Of a DNA stretch of 64,000 nucleotides, positions 35,485-44,861 are shown in pieces. The stretch is from Phycisphaerae bacterium. Lineage in GTDB: Bacteria; Planctomycetota; Phycisphaerae; Phycisphaerales; UBA1924. The DNA is taken from contig VGXM01000002.1 of assembly GCA_016873295.1 (NCBI GenBank), positions 124,001-188,000 of the forward strand, written 5' to 3'. The notes under the pieces are model-generated. The model saw only the letters and a list, made by a program, of their open reading frames with translations. It did no database searches and was not told where the DNA came from. How positions within the stretch are numbered: the first letter of the stretch is position 1; every line of letters starts with the position of its first letter. A program made the position numbers and the translations under genes.

Positions 35485-37170
35485 ATGCTCACCTTCACCG
35501 TATTCGACAGGGACGGTCGCCCCGCACGCGGCATCGCGGTGGAATCGGCGTGGACCTTCGGCACCGACGACGTGCCCCTCGCGGCACGCGTCCGGGGCGA
35601 GACCGGACGCATCGTCGTCGAGCGCGACGGCCCGGAATCCACCGGCCTCTGCCTCCTCGTCGAGCTCGACCCGGCCACCGCCCCCGACGGGCGGACGGTC
35701 AACCCCGGCGCCCTGGTGCTCAAGACCAGCCTCCTGCCCGAGCGCCGCGAGCCCTACCTCCTCACGCTCGAACTCCTGCGGCACGCCATCATGCTGGCGC
35801 TCAACAAGCTCGAGGAGTGGGACCTGTTCGACATCCCGGAGACCGACCCGGACATGGCCCAGTTGGCCCAGGGGCGGAGGCTCTTCACCGACGCGCTGAT
35901 CGCGCACCGCATGAAGGAGCGTCTCGCCGAGGCCGATCGCCTGGCCCGCGAGGCCCTCAGCCTCGTCGTCGACGCCTGCGAGCGTCTGACGCTGCGCCAC
36001 GCCGAACGCGCCCTGCCCGAGCGGCTCTCGGGCCGGCTGTACGCCCGGACCGCGGAGGCGGTGGCGCGTCACACGGGCGACCCGGTGCCCCCCGGCACGC
36101 CGGTCGCGGCCCCCGGGACGACGCCGATCGTGCTGCACCACGCCCCGCTCATCGGGTGCACGGTGAACCCCGCGGTCTTCGACGCAGCCTCGCAGCAGGC
36201 GATCGCCCTGTCCTGCGACTTCGTGGGGGTGCCGCTCCGCTGGTCGGCGCTGGAGCGGAGCGAGGGGAAGCTCTCGTGGGGGGAGAGCGACCGCTGGATC
36301 GAGTGGGCAGTGCGGACGGCCAAGCTCCCCGTCGTCGCCGGGCCCCTGGTCGACTTCCGCCCCGCGAGCGCGCCCGACTGGCTGTACATCTGGGAGAACG
36401 ACTACGAGACGCTGCGGGACCTGATCGTCGAGCACATCCAGGCCGTCGTGACCCGCTACCGCCGGGCCGTGGCCCGCTGGACCGTCACCTCGGGCCTCAA
36501 CGCCAACGGGAACATCCGCCTGACGGTCGAACAGACGCTGGACCTGACGCGGATCGCGGTGATGGCGGTCCGCCGGCTGCACCCCACGGCCCAGGTGCAG
36601 GTCGAGGTCACGCGTCCCTTCGGCGAGTACCACGCGAAGAACCGGCGTTCGCTGCCGCCGCTGGTCTACGCCGAGCTGCTCGTGCAGGCCGCGCTGCCCA
36701 TCGACGCCCTCGCGCTGCGCCTCCAGGCGGGGCAGCCCGCGCCGGGGCAGGGCGTGCGCGACGCCATGACCATCGCGGCCCTGATCGACCGCATGGCGGC
36801 GCTGGGCAAGCCCGTCGTCATCTCCGCCCTCGGCGCCCCCGCCGCCGCCATCCCCGTCGACTCGTCCCTCGTCCCCCCCAACGCACACGAGGAGCCCGAG
36901 CCCAACGTCGACGCGGGGCGGTGGCACGGCGAGTGGTCGCCCCAGCGCCAGGCCGACTGGCTCGCCGCCGTCGCACTCGCCGCGGCGTCCCAGCCCGCGG
37001 TGCACTCGATCTGCTGGCAGGAGGTCGCGGAAGGGCCGGGGGGCGTCTCGGCCGAGATGCCCTTCGGGGGCCTCATCGCGGGCGCGCCCCGCCCGGCGCT
37101 GGCCCGACTGGCCGAAACCCGCAACGCCTTCCGCGATGGCCGCGTCCCACCCGCCCGAATCCCTGACTAG
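35485..37170 (+). CDS. GH10-like TIM-barrel protein lacking catalytic glutamates
   Basis: The 561-residue protein has an N-terminal region of about 210 residues and a barrel resembling family 10 glycoside hydrolases: strand/loop segments IALSCDFVGVPLRWSALE, RYRRAVARWTVTSGLNANG (GH10 has W-D-V-V-N-E here) and GKPVVISALGAP (GH10 has I-T-E-L-D). Both Glu positions are replaced (region 332-340, and Ala448), so xylanase activity is not expected. No signal peptide is seen, so it is cytoplasmic. A carbohydrate-binding or regulatory role is possible. TACCCT occurs about 32 nt upstream of ATG 35485. Confidence 0.65.
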   Translation: MLTFTVFDRDGRPARGIAVESAWTFGTDDVPLAARVRGETGRIVVERDGPESTGLCLLVELDPATAPDGRTVNPGALVLKTSLLPERREPYLLTLELLRHAIMLALNKLEEWDLFDIPETDPDMAQLAQGRRLFTDALIAHRMKERLAEADRLAREALSLVVDACERLTLRHAERALPERLSGRLYARTAEAVARHTGDPVPPGTPVAAPGTTPIVLHHAPLIGCTVNPAVFDAASQQAIALSCDFVGVPLRWSALERSEGKLSWGESDRWIEWAVRTAKLPVVAGPLVDFRPASAPDWLYIWENDYETLRDLIVEHIQAVVTRYRRAVARWTVTSGLNANGNIRLTVEQTLDLTRIAVMAVRRLHPTAQVQVEVTRPFGEYHAKNRRSLPPLVYAELLVQAALPIDALALRLQAGQPAPGQGVRDAMTIAALIDRMAALGKPVVISALGAPAAAIPVDSSLVPPNAHEEPEPNVDAGRWHGEWSPQRQADWLAAVALAAASQPAVHSICWQEVAEGPGGVSAEMPFGGLIAGAPRPALARLAETRNAFRDGRVPPARIPD

Positions 37171-37239
37171 CCACGCCGCGAGGGTCCATCGGCGCGTTTC
37201 CGCCTTGCGGTGGCGCGGATCGCCCGCCATACTGCACCC

Positions 37240-37734
37240 ATGCCCGCCGGCCCGCCCAAGGACTGGACGCAAGGCCCCGCGCGCTTCATCGCGGCCGGGG
37301 CGCTCGGCGGTGCCTCCGTGGTGGGGCTGGCGTGGGCGATCGCGTCGGGGCGCACGCCGCCCGATCGATCTCCGTCCCACGTCGCCCCGGTCGTCGGCAG
37401 GCCGGCGGTTCGTGCCGAGCCCGTGGAGCCTCCGGCGGCGGCGGCAGCACCGACTCTGGAGCCGGGCCCCGCGGAGCCCTCTGCCGCGGAGCCCGGGCCG
37501 CCGCCCGAATCCCCGGCGCCAAGGCCAGCGCCAGGGCCATTGATCATCAACATCAACACCGCGGGGGCGGCGGAGCTGGAGCTCCTCCCCGGCATCGGGC
37601 CCGCGCTGGCCAAGCGGATCATCGATCACCGCGCCAGGCACGGGCGCTTCCGACGCATCGACGATCTGGACGCGGTCTCGGGCATCGGCCCCAAGACGAT
37701 GGAGCGCCTGCGCCCCCTCATCAAGGTCGATTGA
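37240..37734 (+). CDS. ComEA-like helix-hairpin-helix protein
   Basis: The 164-residue product has one N-terminal transmembrane helix (FIAAGALGGASVVGLAWAIA), a Pro/Ala linker of about 60 residues, and a C-terminal HhH DNA-binding domain (ININTAGAAELELLPGIGPA, DLDAVSGIGPKTMERL). This layout is that of ComEA, the periplasmic DNA receptor for natural transformation. ATG 37240 is supported by CATACT 6 nt upstream. It is convergent with the P-type ATPase gene, with only 3 bp between the stops. Confidence 0.85.
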   Translation: MPAGPPKDWTQGPARFIAAGALGGASVVGLAWAIASGRTPPDRSPSHVAPVVGRPAVRAEPVEPPAAAAAPTLEPGPAEPSAAEPGPPPESPAPRPAPGPLIININTAGAAELELLPGIGPALAKRIIDHRARHGRFRRIDDLDAVSGIGPKTMERLRPLIKVD

Positions 37735-37737
37735 CGA

Positions 37738-39840
37738 TCACGCGGGTTGAGCGCCCAGCCCGCGCACGCTGGCGGCGCGACGCTTGAGCGCCGGCTCGGT
37801 CGCGTGCTCGGCCTCCACGATCTCCTCGCCGAACCGGAACAGCCGGAAGCTGTTGCCCAGCACGAAGACCTCGCCCGCGAAGTGGTAGAACGCGGCGAGC
37901 GCGACGGCGGCCTCGCCCGTCCGGGCCAGGATGCCCATCGCGGCCAGGGCCAGCCCGATGACCACGATCACGATCGACGCCGCGATGTTCTGGGCGATGA
38001 TCGTGCGCGTCCGCCGCGACAGCTCGATCAGGAACGGGATGCGCGAGAGGTCGTCGTTCATCAGGGCCACGCCGGCGCTGTTGGCGGCGATGTCGGTGCC
38101 CGAGAGCCCCATGGCCACGCCCACGTCGGCGGCGGCGAGCGAGGGCCCGTCGTTGATGCCGTCGCCCACCATCATCACCCGATGCCCGGTGCGGGTCAGG
38201 CCCTCGATCTGCTCGTGCTTCTCCTCGGGGTGGCACTCGGCCTCGATCATGTCCACGCCCACGGCCTGCCCGACGCGTTTGGCGACGCCCAGGCGGTCGC
38301 CCGTGAAGATGGCGATGTGCTTGACGCCCAGGTCGCGCAGGCGGGCGATCACCGCCCGCGTGTTCGAGCGCACCGTGTCCTCCAGCCCCACCGAGCCCAG
38401 GTAGCGCCCCTCCCGCATCACGTGCACGCCCGTCATCCCCTCGATCCGCGCCTCGACCGCCTCGAGCTGGGGCTTGATGGACGGGTTGATCTCGACGAGC
38501 CAGCTGGCCCGCCCCACGTAGATCTGGCCCATGCTCGTCCGGGCCCGCACGCCCCGCCCGTGGATCTCCTCGTAGTCGTTGGTGCCGTCGGGCGCCAGGC
38601 GCGCGGCCCGACCGGTGGCCACGATCGAGTGGGCCAGCGGGTGGTTGGAGTGCTGCTCGCCGTTGACCGCCGCCGCCAGCAGTTCCGCGCCGTCGACGCC
38701 GTCGGCGGGGGCCAGCTTGGTCACCTGGAACTTGCCGGTGGTGATGGTGCCGGTCTTGTCCATGACGACGGTGTTGATGTTGCCGGCGGCCTCGAGGTGG
38801 GTCGGGGCCTTGATCATGACGCCCAGGCGTGCCGCGGACGCGAACGCCGCCAGCATGGCCGTCGGGCTGGCCAGCACGAGCGAGACGGGGCAGGCGACGA
38901 CGAGCACGGTGATCGCCGTGATCGCGGCGGTGTCCTTGGTCGCGGGGTTCTGGCTCTTGATGAACCACATGACCAGGGCGATGGAGAGGGCGATGGGCAC
39001 GAAGAAGGAGGCGACGCGCTCGATGAGCAGCTCGCGGGCGCCGCGCGACTGCTGGGCCGAGCGGATCAGCCCCGTGACCTTGCCGATCGTCGTTTCGCCG
39101 CCGATCTGAGTGACCGCGACGTCCAGGGGGCCCGTCAGGTTGCTGGTGCCGGCGTAGACGTGATCGCCCGGGGCCACCTCCACGGGGGCCGATTCGCCCG
39201 TGAGGGCCGCCTGGTTGATGGTCGAGCGCCCGCCGGCCACGAGCCCGTCGACGGGCAGGTTCTCGCCGGGGCGGACGCGGACCGTCTGGCCCACGCGGAC
39301 CTGCGACACGGGCACCTCGCGTTCGGCGCCGTTCTCGACGACGCGGGCCCGGGCCGGGGTCAGGCTGACCAGGGCCGCGATGGCCCGCTGGGCCCCGAAC
39401 GCCGACCGCCGGATCAGCAGCCCGACGACCAGCAGGATGAACGCCAGCAGGCCCGCCGCGACGTACTCCTCGCTGGCGATCGCGGCCAGGATCGCCACCG
39501 CCGCCAGCGTGGCGCTCGAGGCCCGGCGCAGGCGGATCTCGTCCCACGCGCTCTTGAGCAGCGGCACGCCCAGCACGATCGCGCCCACCGCCGCCGGCAG
39601 CTTGGCGACCAGCGGGTCGGCGAGGTTGAGCCAGTTGGCGATCGCCGTCGTCAGCACCAGCACGCCGCCGACCGAATACAGGATCAGGTACTTCTCGATC
39701 TGCGCCTCGTGGGCGCAGCAGGCGTCAAGGGCCTCCATGGCCCTTGGGTCCTCGACGACCCCCATTGCGGCGGCCTGCGCCGCGCCCGCCCCCGATTGCC
39801 CGTGATGTCCGTGATCGTGGTGGTGGTCGTGCCCGCCCAT
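37738..39840 (-). CDS. P1B-type heavy-metal ATPase with His-rich N-terminus
   Basis: The 700-residue pump has a His-rich start (HDHHHDHGHH) and a CCAH motif in place of a classical CxxC domain. Catalytic motifs are intact: TGES, DKTGT, SNHPLAHS (the HP of P1B pumps) and GDGIND. The ion-site motif in the sixth helix is CPVS rather than CPC, so metal choice differs from ordinary Zn/Cd or Cu pumps. The last helices (FYHFAGEVFVLGNSFRL) are also unusual. Zn, Co or another divalent ion is possible; export is assumed from the family. Confidence 0.9.
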   Translation of the reverse strand: MGGHDHHHDHGHHGQSGAGAAQAAAMGVVEDPRAMEALDACCAHEAQIEKYLILYSVGGVLVLTTAIANWLNLADPLVAKLPAAVGAIVLGVPLLKSAWDEIRLRRASSATLAAVAILAAIASEEYVAAGLLAFILLVVGLLIRRSAFGAQRAIAALVSLTPARARVVENGAEREVPVSQVRVGQTVRVRPGENLPVDGLVAGGRSTINQAALTGESAPVEVAPGDHVYAGTSNLTGPLDVAVTQIGGETTIGKVTGLIRSAQQSRGARELLIERVASFFVPIALSIALVMWFIKSQNPATKDTAAITAITVLVVACPVSLVLASPTAMLAAFASAARLGVMIKAPTHLEAAGNINTVVMDKTGTITTGKFQVTKLAPADGVDGAELLAAAVNGEQHSNHPLAHSIVATGRAARLAPDGTNDYEEIHGRGVRARTSMGQIYVGRASWLVEINPSIKPQLEAVEARIEGMTGVHVMREGRYLGSVGLEDTVRSNTRAVIARLRDLGVKHIAIFTGDRLGVAKRVGQAVGVDMIEAECHPEEKHEQIEGLTRTGHRVMMVGDGINDGPSLAAADVGVAMGLSGTDIAANSAGVALMNDDLSRIPFLIELSRRTRTIIAQNIAASIVIVVIGLALAAMGILARTGEAAVALAAFYHFAGEVFVLGNSFRLFRFGEEIVEAEHATEPALKRRAASVRGLGAQPA

Positions 39841-39995
39841 CCGCGCGTGCTCCCGTTCTCTGGAGGTGACCGACTGGGGCCCGCGCCCCCGACCGGAGAA
39901 CCCGGCCGCGAACCCGCACCGGGACGGCGCCCGCGCGGGTCATTAGGATACGTTGCCCACTCGCGCTGGGGTTCGCCGACCCCTCGACCACCCCC

Positions 39996-41141
39996 ATGGA
40001 ATCCAAACCAAGGAACCCCCAGCCCGATCCGGCCCCCCGCAAGCCGCGGGCCCGGGCACTCCCCGACCGACCCACGGTGACCGTGCTGGGCATCGGGCAG
40101 ATGGGGCTGGTGTGCGCCGGGCTCCTCGCCGGCGCCGAGGGGCACGGCCCGCCGCCGACCGCCCGCTCGACCGGGCTGCACCGCCCCGTCAACGTCCGGA
40201 TGCTCGGGCACAGCGCCGACGAGGCCGCGGCCGTGGCCCAGACCCGCCGCAGCCCGCGCCTCCCCGACTTCGAGCTTCCCGCGTCGGTCCGGGTCTGCTT
40301 CAAGCCCCGCGAGGCCCTTGACGGCGCCGACCTGATCGTGTCGGCGATCCCGGTCCAGTTCATCCGCGAGGCGTGGACCGCCCTTGCCCCGCACGTGCCC
40401 TCCAGGGCCGGCGTCGTCTCGGTCGCCAAGGGCATCGAGAACGACACCATGCTCCGCCCCAGCCAGATCGTGGCGGACGTGCTGCGGGCCACGGGTCGGG
40501 ACGACCCGGACCAGCGGCCGCGCCGCGTGGGCGTGCTCTCCGGCCCGACCATCGCCGCCGAACTGGCCCGCTGCCTCCCCGCGACCATGATCGCCGCCAG
40601 CGACGACCCGGGGTTCGCGGCGGACCTGCAGCGCCTCTTCTCCGCCAGTTGGATGCGGATCTACACGCACACCGACGTGCTGGGCGTGGAGCTCGCCGGG
40701 GCCGTGAAGAACGTGATCGCCATCGCCGCGGGCATCCTCGACGGGCTGCAGGCGGGCAACAACGCCAAGAGCGCCCTGCTGGCCCGCGGGCTGGCCGAGA
40801 TCACGCGCCTGGGCGCCGCCATGGGCGCGTCCCCCGAGACCTTCTTCGGCATCGCCGGCGTGGGCGACCTGGCCACCAGTTGCTTCTCGCCCGAGGGCCG
40901 CAACCGGTCCTGCGGCGAGGCTCTGGGGCGGGGCGAGAAGCTCGATCACTACCTGGCCCGCACGCCCTCGGTGGTGGAGGGCGTGGCGACGACGCGCAGC
41001 GTGGTGGGGCTGGCCCGCAAGTATCGCGTGGACCTTCCCATCGTCCACGCCGTCCACGCCGTCCTCTTCGAGGGCACGGATCCCATCGACGCCATCGCCC
41101 GGCTGATGAGCCGGGAGATGAAGCCGGAGCGGGTCGGATAA
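39996..41141 (+). CDS. gpsA: Glycerol-3-phosphate dehydrogenase [NAD(P)+]
   Basis: The 381-residue enzyme makes sn-glycerol 3-phosphate for phospholipids. Signatures: VTVLGIGQMGLVCA (Rossmann loop), VSAIPVQFIRE, KGIENDT, GVLSGPTIAAELARCLPATM, catalytic Lys in GAVKNVIAIAAGI, and GVGDLATSCFSPEGRNR. A basic N-terminal extension of about 25 residues precedes the Rossmann fold; a later start is possible. A TAGGAT/TACGTT stretch lies about 45 nt upstream, so this gene appears leadered. A terminator follows. Confidence 0.95.
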   Translation: MESKPRNPQPDPAPRKPRARALPDRPTVTVLGIGQMGLVCAGLLAGAEGHGPPPTARSTGLHRPVNVRMLGHSADEAAAVAQTRRSPRLPDFELPASVRVCFKPREALDGADLIVSAIPVQFIREAWTALAPHVPSRAGVVSVAKGIENDTMLRPSQIVADVLRATGRDDPDQRPRRVGVLSGPTIAAELARCLPATMIAASDDPGFAADLQRLFSASWMRIYTHTDVLGVELAGAVKNVIAIAAGILDGLQAGNNAKSALLARGLAEITRLGAAMGASPETFFGIAGVGDLATSCFSPEGRNRSCGEALGRGEKLDHYLARTPSVVEGVATTRSVVGLARKYRVDLPIVHAVHAVLFEGTDPIDAIARLMSREMKPERVG

Positions 41142-41142
41142 C

Positions 41143-41175
41143 CCGCCCTCAAGTCGGGCGGTTCCGGGCGGTTTT
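41143..41175 (+). terminator. Rho-independent terminator after gpsA
   Basis: CCGCCC (41143-41148) can pair with GGGCGG at 41156-41161 or, better placed, at 41166-41171 directly before TTTT (41172-41175). Confidence 0.55.
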
Positions 41176-41210
41176 GCTGGGCAAACGCCCGGGCGCGTGT
41201 AGATTGGAGC

Positions 41211-41939
41211 ATGCGAACACTCTGCGCTCTCGTCGCCATCGCGGCCTGCTCCGGGCTTGCGCTCGCCCAGGTCACCATCCAGGTCCCGGGCGCCGCCGAC
41301 AACACCTTGTACGACGACCCGGCGGGCCAGCTCTCCAACGGCGCCGGCACCGCCATGTTCGCCGGCAACAACGCCGCCTTGGGGCGGCACCGCGCCCTGG
41401 TCCGATTCGACGTCGCGTCGGCGGTCCCCGCGGGCATGACCATCACCGGGGCCCGCCTGCGCCTGGTCAACTCCGCCGCCAACCTCGCCCCGGCCTCCGT
41501 CTCCCTCCACCGCGTGCTCGAGTCCTGGGGCGAGGGGTCGAGCGTTGCCACCGGCGGGCAGGGGCGGGGCGCCCCGCCCGAGCCGGGCGACGCCACCTGG
41601 CTCCACCGGCACTTCCCCGGCGTCCTGTGGTCCACGCCCGGCGGGTCGTTCAACCCCGTCGCCAGCGCCGCGACGATCATCGTCGGCCCCGCCGCCTATT
41701 CGTGGGAATCCCCGGCGCTCCTCGCCGACGTGCAGGCCTTCTTCGCCGCCCCCGCCGCCAACTTCGGCTGGCTCCTGCTGGGCGACGAGGCCGCGGCATC
41801 GTCCGCCAAGCGATTCTCCACGCGCGAGGAGCCCGACCGGGCCCGCGTCCCCATCCTGGAGGTCACGTACGTCCCCGCCCCGCCCACGTTGCTGGCCCTC
41901 GTCGCCCTCGGAGTGGCGTCCCGCCGGCGCCGGCGTTGA
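41211..41939 (+). CDS. Secreted DNRLRE-type protein with PEP-CTERM-like anchor
   Basis: The 242-residue product has a signal peptide (MRTLCALVAIAACSGLALA), a beta-sandwich of the DNRLRE type (LVRFDVASAVPAGMTITGAR, RLRLVNSAA) and a C-terminal sorting signal: Pro-rich VPAPPTLLALVALGV followed by ASRRRRR. The latter is a PEP-CTERM variant expected to be processed by an exosortase; none is in this window. ATG 41211 is supported by TAGATT 5 nt upstream. Confidence 0.8.
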   Translation: MRTLCALVAIAACSGLALAQVTIQVPGAADNTLYDDPAGQLSNGAGTAMFAGNNAALGRHRALVRFDVASAVPAGMTITGARLRLVNSAANLAPASVSLHRVLESWGEGSSVATGGQGRGAPPEPGDATWLHRHFPGVLWSTPGGSFNPVASAATIIVGPAAYSWESPALLADVQAFFAAPAANFGWLLLGDEAAASSAKRFSTREEPDRARVPILEVTYVPAPPTLLALVALGVASRRRRR

Positions 41940-42024
41940 CCGGCGCCGTCCGAGAACACACGCCCCCGCGGGCGGGGCACGCCCGCTACCCTTCGGTCGG
42001 GCCTGTGGGCGAGGGAACACGACG

Positions 42025-43560
42025 ATGATGACCGGTCTTGCATGGCGGGCAGTCGGCTTGGCGCTGGCCGCGGGGTTTGCGGCGGACGCCGGGGCCCAGC
42101 TCCGCGTCGCCACCTACAACATCACCGACTACCCCAGCGCCGGCCTCCGCGAGGCCGACCTCGCCAACGCCATCTACGGCGTCAACCCCGCCAACGGCCT
42201 GACCCTCCGCCCCGACATCCTCCTCGTCCAGGAGATGGAGAGCACGGGCGGCGTCAACAACCTCCGCACCTTCCTCAACAACGCCCACGGCTCGTCCGTC
42301 TGGGCCCTGGCCACCTTCGTCGCGCCCAACGGCGGCTGCAACGACACCAACAACGCCGTGCTCTACCGCACCGACCGCGTGTCCCAGATCGCCGCCGTCA
42401 CCGTCTCCGTCGGCGGCTGCGACCCCAACCCGCCGCGCACCATCCAGCGTTGGGACCTGGGGCTCGTGGGCTACGGCGGCGCCCCGGGCTCGATCCTCTC
42501 GGTCTACTCCACGCACATGAAGGCGGGGAGCACGACCGCGGACCTGAACCGCCGGCTCGTCGAGGCCCAGCGCGTCGTCGCCAACGTCGCGGTGCTCCCC
42601 TCGGGGCGCCACGTCCTCATCGGGGGCGACTTCAACATCCCCGGCTCGTCGCAGGGCGCGTACACCACGCTCGTCGGCCCCAACCCCAGCGCCCCCACCG
42701 GCCCCTTCTTCGACCCCATCTTCACCCCGGGAAGCTGGAACAACAACGGCGCCTTCCGCTTCGTCCACTCCCAGGACCCCTCCACCCAGATGGACGACCG
42801 CTACGACCAGGTCCTCGTCTCGGCGTCGCTGCTCGACGCCGACGGCATGCACTACGTCGGCGACCACACCCGCCCATTCAGCACCACCACCTGGAACGAC
42901 CCCAACCACTCCTACCGCGCCTGGGGCAACGACGGCAACAACTTCGACGGGGTCATCCGAACCACCGGCAACACCATGGTCGGCGCCTCGATCGCCCAGT
43001 CCCTCATCAACGTCGCCGCGGGCAACGGGCACCTCCCCGTCTACCTCGACGTCCGCGTGCCCGGGCGCCTGGGCGTCTCGTCGCTGACCGTCAACTTCGG
43101 GCTGGTCGCGGCGGGCGCGAGCGCCACCGCGGACCTCCAGGTGTTCAACAGCGCCGACACCGCCCTCTGGAACGCCGCCGGCATCGCCCTCCTCAACTAC
43201 ACCCTCGCCGCCTCCGCCGGGTTCTCCGCCCCCTCCGGGCCCTTCTCCGACGCCGCGGGCGGCGGGGCCAACTCGCACACGCTCTCCATGGACACCTCGA
43301 CGCCCGGACCCAGGAGCGGCACGCTCACCATCGCCAGCAACGCCGGCGACCGCTTCGCGCCCCTCGTCGTCACGCTCGTCGGCGAGGTCCTCTGCCCCGC
43401 CGACTGGAACGCCGACGGCGTCGTCGACTTCAACGACTTCCTCGAATACCTCAACGACTACAACAGCCAGGACCCCCGCGCCGACCTCAACGGCGACGGC
43501 GTCGTCGACTTCAACGACCTGCTCGATTTCGTCAACCTGTTCAACACGCCCTGCCCCTGA
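42025..43560 (+). CDS. Secreted endonuclease/exonuclease/phosphatase protein with GC-type dockerin
   Basis: The 511-residue protein has a signal peptide (LAWRAVGLALAAGFAADAGA), an EEP-fold domain (LRVATYNITDYP, VQEMESTGGV, STHMKAG, GGDFNIPG, DDRYDQVLVS, YVGDHTRP), a middle beta-sandwich of the choice-of-anchor type (LTVNFGLVAAGASATADLQV) and a paired dockerin ending NLFNTPCP. Metal and catalytic residues of EEP enzymes (Asn, Glu, Asp-x-Asn, Asp-His) are visible, so a DNase- or phosphodiesterase-like activity outside the cell is likely. ATG 42025 is followed by a second ATG at 42028; either could serve. Confidence 0.9.
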   Translation: MMTGLAWRAVGLALAAGFAADAGAQLRVATYNITDYPSAGLREADLANAIYGVNPANGLTLRPDILLVQEMESTGGVNNLRTFLNNAHGSSVWALATFVAPNGGCNDTNNAVLYRTDRVSQIAAVTVSVGGCDPNPPRTIQRWDLGLVGYGGAPGSILSVYSTHMKAGSTTADLNRRLVEAQRVVANVAVLPSGRHVLIGGDFNIPGSSQGAYTTLVGPNPSAPTGPFFDPIFTPGSWNNNGAFRFVHSQDPSTQMDDRYDQVLVSASLLDADGMHYVGDHTRPFSTTTWNDPNHSYRAWGNDGNNFDGVIRTTGNTMVGASIAQSLINVAAGNGHLPVYLDVRVPGRLGVSSLTVNFGLVAAGASATADLQVFNSADTALWNAAGIALLNYTLAASAGFSAPSGPFSDAAGGGANSHTLSMDTSTPGPRSGTLTIASNAGDRFAPLVVTLVGEVLCPADWNADGVVDFNDFLEYLNDYNSQDPRADLNGDGVVDFNDLLDFVNLFNTPCP

Positions 43561-43970
43561 CCCGCGCCTGGCCGGGGGTGTGAGTCCCAAGTCCGAGTAC
43601 CACGACTGCGCCGCCGGGGGCGCAGCCCGCACTGTTGAGATCCCTCCTCCGGACACGCCGAGCCTGAGGAGGCTCGGCGACGAAGGCTCGGATCGGAGCC
43701 CGACGCCCCGAGCCTCCGCTCGAAGACTCGCTCAGACTCGGCGCATGGATCGGGGGAACTCGACAGAGAAGGCTCCGTCGTGTCGGGCGGGGACGGCACG
43801 ACCGCTCGCGGAGCCGATCAGTCGTGGCACGCCCCGGGTGGGACAGGCGTCCCGCCTGTCCGAAACGCGGGACTGCGGGCGCTTCGCCCGTGACCCGTGC
43901 CGACACCGGCGTGCTTCCTCAGAGCAGGAAGCGTGCCACCCCTCGCTCGCGCGGCGGGCTCGTGGGAGGC
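43561..43970. other. Repeat-rich intergenic region (R2, R3, R1 fragments)
   Basis: No gene. R2-type ends lie at 43598-43608 (TACCACGACTG) and 43819-43830 (CAGTCGTGGCAC). Two R3 copies lie between them (43632-43679 reverse, 43708-43766 forward). An ACAGGCG/CGCCTGT hairpin follows at 43841-43860, then a short R1 core fragment (GGGCGCTTCGCCCGTGACCCG, split here around 43878-43898). It looks like a stack of intergenic elements. Confidence 0.6.
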
Positions 43971-44756
43971 TCACGCTCCGCCGGCGCGGGGGGCGCGTCC
44001 GGGGCCCTGGTGCAGGTGGGCCAGGGCCCGGTTGGCGATCGAACCGATCACGCCCAGGGCCACCACCGCCAGCACGATCCCCGCGACCAGCAGCCAGGTC
44101 GGGCGGTCCTGTTCCTTCCAGTCCTGGACCTGGGTGCCGACCCACACCGCGGCGATGGTGCGCGGGGCCATGCCCACCGCCGTGCCGATGAGGAACTCCG
44201 GCTTGCGCACGCCGCAGGTCGACATCACCAGGTTCGTCAGGGCGAAGGGCGAGTTGGGGGGCAGTCGCAGGAGGGTCACGATGCCCAGGGTCTTGGCCCG
44301 CGAACCGCCGATGAGGGCCTCGGTGACGATCTTGGCCTTGGGATGGCGTGCGATCTCGCGCTCGACGCGGTCGCGGCCCACCGTCCGCGCGACCAGGTAG
44401 CCGACCATGGAGGCCCCCACGAACCCCGCCAGGGCCGCCGGGATCCCACCGACCAGCCCGAAGGCGTACCCCGCCAACAGCGATTGTGAGTACGTCGGCA
44501 GCAGCCCGAAGCCGGCGCTGAAGACGAAGACCGCGATGTAGAGCCAGTATCCCACCTCGCGGTGCCCCAGGACCCACTCCGCCACCGTGGGCATGAACGC
44601 CAGCAGGAAGGTCCCCGCGACGGCCGGGAGGATCGACCAGGCCAGCCCCAGGAGCCCCGCGGGCCCCAGGCGGCGCAGCACCGCGCCCAGCCCGTCGCCC
44701 TCGGACGGATGGGGGCGGGGCGCGTCGCTGGTGGGTGCCGTGGGCTCCTGGCTCAT
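43971..44756 (-). CDS. VTT-domain (DedA/TVP38) membrane protein
   Basis: The 261-residue protein has an acidic/Pro-rich N-terminus, then about six hydrophobic segments with the VTT signatures GFGLLPTYSQSLLAGYAFGL, GASMVGYLVARTVGRDRVE and LRLPPNSPFALTNLVMSTCG. Related proteins act in lipid flipping and membrane homeostasis. The start at 44756 is supported by TAGGCT 10 nt upstream; extending further would enter antisense of the MBL gene. Confidence 0.88.
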   Translation of the reverse strand: MSQEPTAPTSDAPRPHPSEGDGLGAVLRRLGPAGLLGLAWSILPAVAGTFLLAFMPTVAEWVLGHREVGYWLYIAVFVFSAGFGLLPTYSQSLLAGYAFGLVGGIPAALAGFVGASMVGYLVARTVGRDRVEREIARHPKAKIVTEALIGGSRAKTLGIVTLLRLPPNSPFALTNLVMSTCGVRKPEFLIGTAVGMAPRTIAAVWVGTQVQDWKEQDRPTWLLVAGIVLAVVALGVIGSIANRALAHLHQGPGRAPRAGGA

Positions 44757-44861
44757 GGGAGCGGCAAGCCTACACCGGGCCCGCGCGGGTCGGGGGCGAT
44801 CCCGGTACACTTGCCCCACGCACACCGGCCCGGGTGACAGCCCGGCCTCGGAGATTCGCGC

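Noticed and set aside
35485-37170. Active endo-xylanase
   Set aside because: Both GH10 catalytic Glu positions are substituted and there is no export signal.
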